Source: SLNP01 sp964446435 (GTDB lineage Bacteria; Bacteroidota; Bacteroidia; Bacteroidales; VadinHA17). Taken from it: a stretch of DNA of 18,597 bases. The stretch is taken from NCBI GenBank assembly GCA_964446435.1, contig CAYUOS010000057.1, positions 1 through 18,597 on the forward strand. The letters run 5' to 3'. A program made the position numbers and the translations under genes. The notes below the pieces were generated by a model, which saw nothing but the letters and a program-made list of their open reading frames with translations, did not search any database and was not told the origin of the DNA. This document shows, piece after piece, positions 14,622 through 18,597 of the stretch (the first letter of the stretch is position 1; every line of letters starts with the position of its first letter).

Positions 14622-17240
14622 CTATCTGATTCTTGTGAGAATCTGGTTAATGGTTCCTATGCGGTATCCTGCCGATTTATAGAGCACCTCTCCATCAGAC
14701 GAAACAAGTATAGCATACGGTGGATCAGGCATCGATGATTGCCCAATGCTGGTATTCACATCCTCAAGCAGGGTCCATCCACTGTCAGGAGCTATGGTGG
14801 TATTGCCGGGTATTCTGTTGTGAATTTCAGCAAGGCTCCTGATTGCCTCATCATCTTTCACCAGGAGCAATACATGGCCTCCCCATCCTTCAAGTTCTGA
14901 CTTCAGAGACATAATGTCGTTAAGCAAATGGACTGCAGGTTCTGATCGGGGATTCAACCATATAACAATTAATCCTTTGTCTCCGTCAGCGCCTGCAAGA
15001 CTCACTAACCTGGAAATCAGGTCAGCCGGAATGACTCCGAATGATTCAGCTTTGAAACCTGCACGTCTGGGGCTAACGTCAAGTACAGCCAATTGCCCTG
15101 GGACAAGAGTGAAAAAATCGAGTGATGCAAGTATCATCTTATCGTCAATACGGTTACCCTTAACCATGAGGTAGCTTCCCGGAAGAAGATCAAGTCTGCT
15201 ATCGAATGTCGACAACTTCTTGTTGTAGTCATAGTTCAGGGTATTGTATCTCCCGTTTTGATACCGTGCTAATGTGAAATGTATGTAGTATTCAGGTTCC
15301 GGGGCTTCCCCATCGTAGGTCAGGGTGACCGATGCCGGCTCATCACTGATTTTATCCTCATCGGGAAACCATACAGAACTCCATATACCTTTATTATAAT
15401 ACTGAGGGCGGTTTGTTCCGGGTTCAAGTCGTGATGCAATACCAAAACTTCTGAAGAGAGCCACGGTTAATATTCTTCTTGACCAGGAGTCAAGAGTATT
15501 AAGTTTAAGAGCGCCGACGGGTGTAATTGGAGTGCCATAGTGGTTTTCATTCTCCGATATTTCGAACATGCCGGCTATTTCGTTAACAGAAGTAACTGCG
15601 AGTTCCTGAACGGAGTGACCTTTTTCAGCATAGATACTGCCGAATCTCTCTTTAAGCGAACTGCGCCAGGAAGCCAACATTTCATTTGCGACCCTTGGAT
15701 TAAGCACAAATTCATTGAAAACAGCAATCTCAATCCCGACGAAAGACTTCTGAAATTCTGAAGCATTTGAAAGATGATCGGAAAGAATGTCGGCGCGTGT
15801 ATCACGCAGATCTTTTGCGGATATCTGTTTCAACAACTCCACAGCCAGGCTGCCCTTTGCTGCGTTATTCTCAAGGAATGCCATTATCTCAGTGAAATTA
15901 CCATGGCTTTCGATTATCAGATCAGGAACGACAGGGTCGTTATAACCGGCACTGATTGCGAACCTCGTGGCTTCATCCCGTGTTATCCACGAAGATATAT
16001 ATGCATTTCTGATGGAATCGCCCTTTGCCAGCAGTTTCTGATTCATTTCAGAAAGCTCCCTGCTCAATCCGGGCCACGGCTTCGGAACCTGAGGCGGATT
16101 CAGATCAGCTTCAATGGAAAAATCATCAGTGGTAATGGCTGCAAGTTCAATTTTCACGGTATCGGTGTCAGCAGCCGAGACGAACCTGAATCCATACTTA
16201 TCTCCGGTTCCTGACCAGATAAGCAGATCACCCAGACCTGTTTCAAGGCTGGCAAACCCATTCCGGTCTGCTTTCACCCGTGCAATAGGATAAAATTCGG
16301 CATAATTATAAAGACAGAACTCCACATCTATATCACCCACAGGAGTTTCCCTGTTTAAAACCTGTACTGTAACAGTTCTGGTTTCAGCGTACTTCGAAAG
16401 GTTGTTGATTTCAGAGAACAGCTTCTCCCTTCTTATGAGATTTTCATTGCCCATGTAGTAGCCGAAGGCTTTAGTATGGACAAGCATAGCTCGTCTTGCA
16501 GGTTCTGTAAACCAACCCCTGTCAAGTACCGGCTCTGGCTCGCATGCTCCCAGGTAAAACCAGTCACCATCTATCCATACCTCTACCCATGCGTGATTAT
16601 CATCGCTATGAGCCCAGCGTGGTGTATATACCTGCCTGGCGGGTATGCCGGCTGTACGCAGCGCGGCTACCGTGAAGGTTGACTCCTCACCGCATCTGCC
16701 ACGTGATGACAGCACTGTTGCAAGAGGGGATGAAGTTCTTATATCTGATGGCTGGTATGTAACCTTTTCGTGACACCATCTGTTAATTTCCAGTACTGCT
16801 TCGACCAAACCCAGGCCCTCTACCCTCTCCTTAATCTCACCGTACATAACTGATCTGAAAGTGTCGAGGTTCTCATTATTGACCCGTACCGGAAGTATGT
16901 AATGAAGGAATATATCGTCAGGGATTTTTGCGCTCCAGGGCATCTCATCCCTGGCCTTGAGAGCCATTCTGGCATTATCAGCAAAGAACTCGACGGGGTA
17001 ATCAGCCAGATCACTCAGAGGCATGTATGCGTAGAGAAACTTGAGAAGTTCCGGCTCACGCTTGTCATTCGTGTTCTTAAAGAAAATATTGAGTTCTCTG
17101 CGATGAGAAGATGGAATGACGTTCCTTTCCCTGAAGTCTTTTTCCACTTTTCCGGCGTAAATATCAGGGACTAAATAATTCTGGCTGGTACAACCCAGAG
17201 AAAGAGTCAGTACGATGGCCAGTATTATTCTTGAGACCAT
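14622..17240 (-). CDS. Large transglutaminase-domain lipoprotein
   Basis: This 872-residue lipoprotein has lipobox LSLGC (C17). A transglutaminase-like domain covers about 100-250, with nucleophile C183 in GRCGEES and H216 in NHAWVEVW. The third acid is probably E234 or D240. Next is a beta-sandwich (about 288-370, VKADRNGFASLETGLGDLLIW). Residues about 505-625 (TPVGALKL, SRRILTVALFRSFGIASRLEPG) look like the second half of another transglutaminase fold without its cysteine. Residues about 753-872 (KGLIVIWLNPRSEPAVHLLNDI, PPYAILVSSDGEVLYKS) look thioredoxin-like but have no Cys pair. It may act as a protease, crosslinker or amidase on the cell envelope; the substrate is unknown. It follows the LacI-type gene by 21 bases, suggesting one transcript. 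Confidence 0.82.
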   Translation of the reverse strand: MVSRIILAIVLTLSLGCTSQNYLVPDIYAGKVEKDFRERNVIPSSHRRELNIFFKNTNDKREPELLKFLYAYMPLSDLADYPVEFFADNARMALKARDEMPWSAKIPDDIFLHYILPVRVNNENLDTFRSVMYGEIKERVEGLGLVEAVLEINRWCHEKVTYQPSDIRTSSPLATVLSSRGRCGEESTFTVAALRTAGIPARQVYTPRWAHSDDNHAWVEVWIDGDWFYLGACEPEPVLDRGWFTEPARRAMLVHTKAFGYYMGNENLIRREKLFSEINNLSKYAETRTVTVQVLNRETPVGDIDVEFCLYNYAEFYPIARVKADRNGFASLETGLGDLLIWSGTGDKYGFRFVSAADTDTVKIELAAITTDDFSIEADLNPPQVPKPWPGLSRELSEMNQKLLAKGDSIRNAYISSWITRDEATRFAISAGYNDPVVPDLIIESHGNFTEIMAFLENNAAKGSLAVELLKQISAKDLRDTRADILSDHLSNASEFQKSFVGIEIAVFNEFVLNPRVANEMLASWRSSLKERFGSIYAEKGHSVQELAVTSVNEIAGMFEISENENHYGTPITPVGALKLNTLDSWSRRILTVALFRSFGIASRLEPGTNRPQYYNKGIWSSVWFPDEDKISDEPASVTLTYDGEAPEPEYYIHFTLARYQNGRYNTLNYDYNKKLSTFDSRLDLLPGSYLMVKGNRIDDKMILASLDFFTLVPGQLAVLDVSPRRAGFKAESFGVIPADLISRLVSLAGADGDKGLIVIWLNPRSEPAVHLLNDIMSLKSELEGWGGHVLLLVKDDEAIRSLAEIHNRIPGNTTIAPDSGWTLLEDVNTSIGQSSMPDPPYAILVSSDGEVLYKSAGYRIGTINQILTRIR

Positions 17241-17261
17241 GACATGGCTGTTTAGATTATA

Positions 17262-18296
17262 CTATAGCGAACCACAGGAATTCCTGATAACCAGTTCCGG
17301 TACCAGGTTAACCTGTCTCCGGTATTTGCCTTTCCCTGAATTTTTCACCTCTGACCAGATCATGTTTGCTACTTTCAGAGCCATTGCCGGCAATGGTTTT
17401 CTCAAAGCTGTTACGGGTGGATGAATAAGGTCAAATCCCAGTCCCTCTTCAAGCGAGACGAGCGCAACATCCTGCGGAATCCTTATCTTATGTTTCTGCA
17501 GGGCTGTCATTATCGGGTAGACGTTCTCTGAATGAACAACTACCAACGCGTCAGTACGGTATGGCGGCCTGAAATAGCGTTCAATCTGACTGAAATCCAT
17601 ATCCTGCTCAGTCAGTTTCCTATCAATGTCAGTCACCAGCGGTTTGTTAATTTCGGGTTTGCCCCTGACAGCCTCCTTGAATGAGTCTATTAGTTCTGAG
17701 TCAGATTTAATGCGGTCACTACTGGTTACTATCAGGATATTCTTATAACCCATCTTCTCAATATGATCAGCCATCAATTGCGTTCCGGCAACCATATCAG
17801 TTGACACGGTATTAAGTCTCAACTTACGGGTTGTCTTCTCAAGCAATACAAAAGGATACTCGGTAGACCTCAGACTCCTTACGGTATAATCATCTGCAGC
17901 ATCCCCAACCAGGATCAGGCCACTGTAGAATTTCCTGAATGCACCCACAAGCCTGTTGAATCTTGCGTCATCAGGATCCTTTGACACCATTGAAAAACCA
18001 ATCCCGATGCTTGCAAATGCCTTCTGCAGATATGGTGTTATACCATAAATAAAGGGATCTGTCATAGAGGGCACGATCATACCGATAACACCAGGTTTCT
18101 CTTCGATGGGAGTTATCTCTCCTCCCTCCTCAGTTGAATTGAAATAACCCATTTGCCTCGCTATGGAAAGCACTCGCTCTTGTGTCTCCTTCCTTATTCC
18201 ATGCTGATCGGCCTTGCCGTTCAGTACCAATGAAACAAGGGTACTTGACACCCCCAGTCTGCTGGCAATGTCTTTGTTTTTAACCTTTTTCCCCAT
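17262..18296 (-). CDS. LacI-family transcriptional regulator
   Basis: This 344-residue regulator has an N-terminal helix-turn-helix (KNKDIASRLGVSSTLVSLVLNG, about 7-27) and a periplasmic-binding-like sensor domain from about 67 (GVIGMIVPSMTDPFIYGI). The sensor ends near the stop with PELVIRNSCG. The family usually senses sugars or metabolites and represses nearby genes. The stretch after the DNA-binding domain (GYFNSTEEGGEITPIEE, 50-66) is acidic and lacks the usual PNxxARxL hinge helix, so DNA binding may differ. The ATG at 18296 gives the normal HTH spacing. The transglutaminase gene lies 21 bases downstream and is the likely target or partner. The effector is unknown. Confidence 0.92.
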   Translation of the reverse strand: MGKKVKNKDIASRLGVSSTLVSLVLNGKADQHGIRKETQERVLSIARQMGYFNSTEEGGEITPIEEKPGVIGMIVPSMTDPFIYGITPYLQKAFASIGIGFSMVSKDPDDARFNRLVGAFRKFYSGLILVGDAADDYTVRSLRSTEYPFVLLEKTTRKLRLNTVSTDMVAGTQLMADHIEKMGYKNILIVTSSDRIKSDSELIDSFKEAVRGKPEINKPLVTDIDRKLTEQDMDFSQIERYFRPPYRTDALVVVHSENVYPIMTALQKHKIRIPQDVALVSLEEGLGFDLIHPPVTALRKPLPAMALKVANMIWSEVKNSGKGKYRRQVNLVPELVIRNSCGSL

Positions 18297-18318
18297 TTCT
18301 CTCTAATGTTTACAATAA

Positions 18319-18348
18319 TAAATTTAGGACTATTTCTGCAGAGGACAA
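18319..18348 (-). promoter_or_regulatory. Candidate promoter of the LacI-transglutaminase unit
   Basis: On the minus strand TTG (18348-18346), a 19-base spacer and TAAATTTA (18326-18319) differ from TTG/TAnnTTTG only in the last base. Initiation near 18313 leaves about 17 bases to the ATG. TAAATTTA is itself a perfect palindrome and could be part of an operator, which is speculative. Confidence 0.5.
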
Positions 18349-18407
18349 TAGATTTTGCTGACTCTTTTATTCAATTCCCCGTTAAAAAAGCACAAAATCT
18401 AAAATCC

Positions 18408-18423
18408 GCCCCCTTTAGGAGGC
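18408..18423 (-). other. Small GC-rich stem-loop in the intergenic region
   Basis: On the minus strand GCCTCC-TAAA-GGGGGC can form a 6-bp stem with one G-T pair. It lies about 90 bases after the stop of the upstream partial gene. T-rich sequence follows but not as an adjacent run, so it is at best a weak terminator. Apart from this and the LacI promoter, nothing is seen in 18297-18512. Confidence 0.25.
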
Positions 18424-18512
18424 ATGCAAAAAAAATCAACTTCATTATAAAACTGCTTGCAATCTACTAATAGACTGTACTATGCCATTATTTTAGGTTA
18501 TTCAGATAAATC

Positions 18513-18597
18513 CTATTTCTTTTTGGCAGGATTGTAGCCCCTCTTCTTTGCGGCATCTTCAAGTCTTTTGTTCCAATTCGATTTCTTAGCCTGTTTA
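18513..18597 (-). CDS. Lysine-rich C-terminus of an unidentified protein (partial)
   Basis: An open frame entering from the right edge on the minus strand encodes 27 residues (KQAKKSNWNKRLEDAAKKRG, then YNPAKKK) before a TAG at 18515-18513. The strongly basic tail resembles nucleic-acid-binding proteins, but the family cannot be named from this fragment. The stop is 216 bases upstream of the LacI start, so it is probably a separate unit. Confidence 0.5.
   Translation of the reverse strand, partial: KQAKKSNWNKRLEDAAKKRGYNPAKKK

Noticed and set aside
18408..18423. Intrinsic terminator
   Set aside because: The stem has no adjacent T-run; it is kept only as a weak stem-loop.

Overview
The window looks like a chromosomal stretch of a member of the Bacteroidota. 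Several independent signs agree: promoters of the Bacteroidota type (TTG, 19 bases, then TAnnTTTG); a C-terminal type IX secretion (T9SS) sorting domain; DUF4465, DUF5106/TlpA-type and BtuG-type lipoproteins; and weak Shine-Dalgarno signals. A free-living or environmental, T9SS-bearing lineage is more likely than gut Bacteroides, but this is inference. No mobile element, CRISPR array, tRNA or rRNA was seen.

Left part (1-6316), mixed housekeeping and catabolic genes. It begins with the tail of an unidentified gene overlapping a 3-oxoadipyl-CoA/PaaJ-type thiolase. Next come a YihY/BrkB membrane protein and a divergently transcribed PLP enzyme of the D-threonine aldolase/D-serine dehydratase family. 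A family 2 glycosyltransferase then sits back-to-back with a TlpA-like thioredoxin lipoprotein. Two divergent promoter regions (2621-2676 and 4797-4868) separate these pairs. Where the -7 element overlaps a TTG codon, the promoter rules out that codon as the start.

Centre (6317-14544, minus strand), a cobalamin acquisition operon. A cobalamin riboswitch (14345-14533), with a Bacteroidota promoter just upstream, precedes seven tightly packed genes. In transcription order they are a DUF4465 lipoprotein, a T9SS-sorted surface protein, a BtuB-type TonB-dependent receptor, a BtuG-type beta-propeller lipoprotein, BtuF, BtuC and BtuD. The last six junctions are short gaps or overlaps, including ATGA, TGATG and an 8-base overlap. 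Expected flow: surface proteins capture B12, BtuB moves it across the outer membrane with TonB energy, BtuF binds it on the periplasmic side, and BtuCD imports it. The main novelty candidates are the first two surface proteins, whose roles in B12 uptake are not established as far as I know, and a hairpin that can form only by breaking riboswitch helix P1.

Right part (14622-18597, minus strand). A LacI-family regulator lies 21 bases upstream of, and probably cotranscribed with, a large transglutaminase-domain lipoprotein. The latter seems to carry a second, inactive transglutaminase-like half and a cysteine-free thioredoxin-like tail. The last bases hold the lysine-rich C-terminus of an unidentified protein that runs off the edge.
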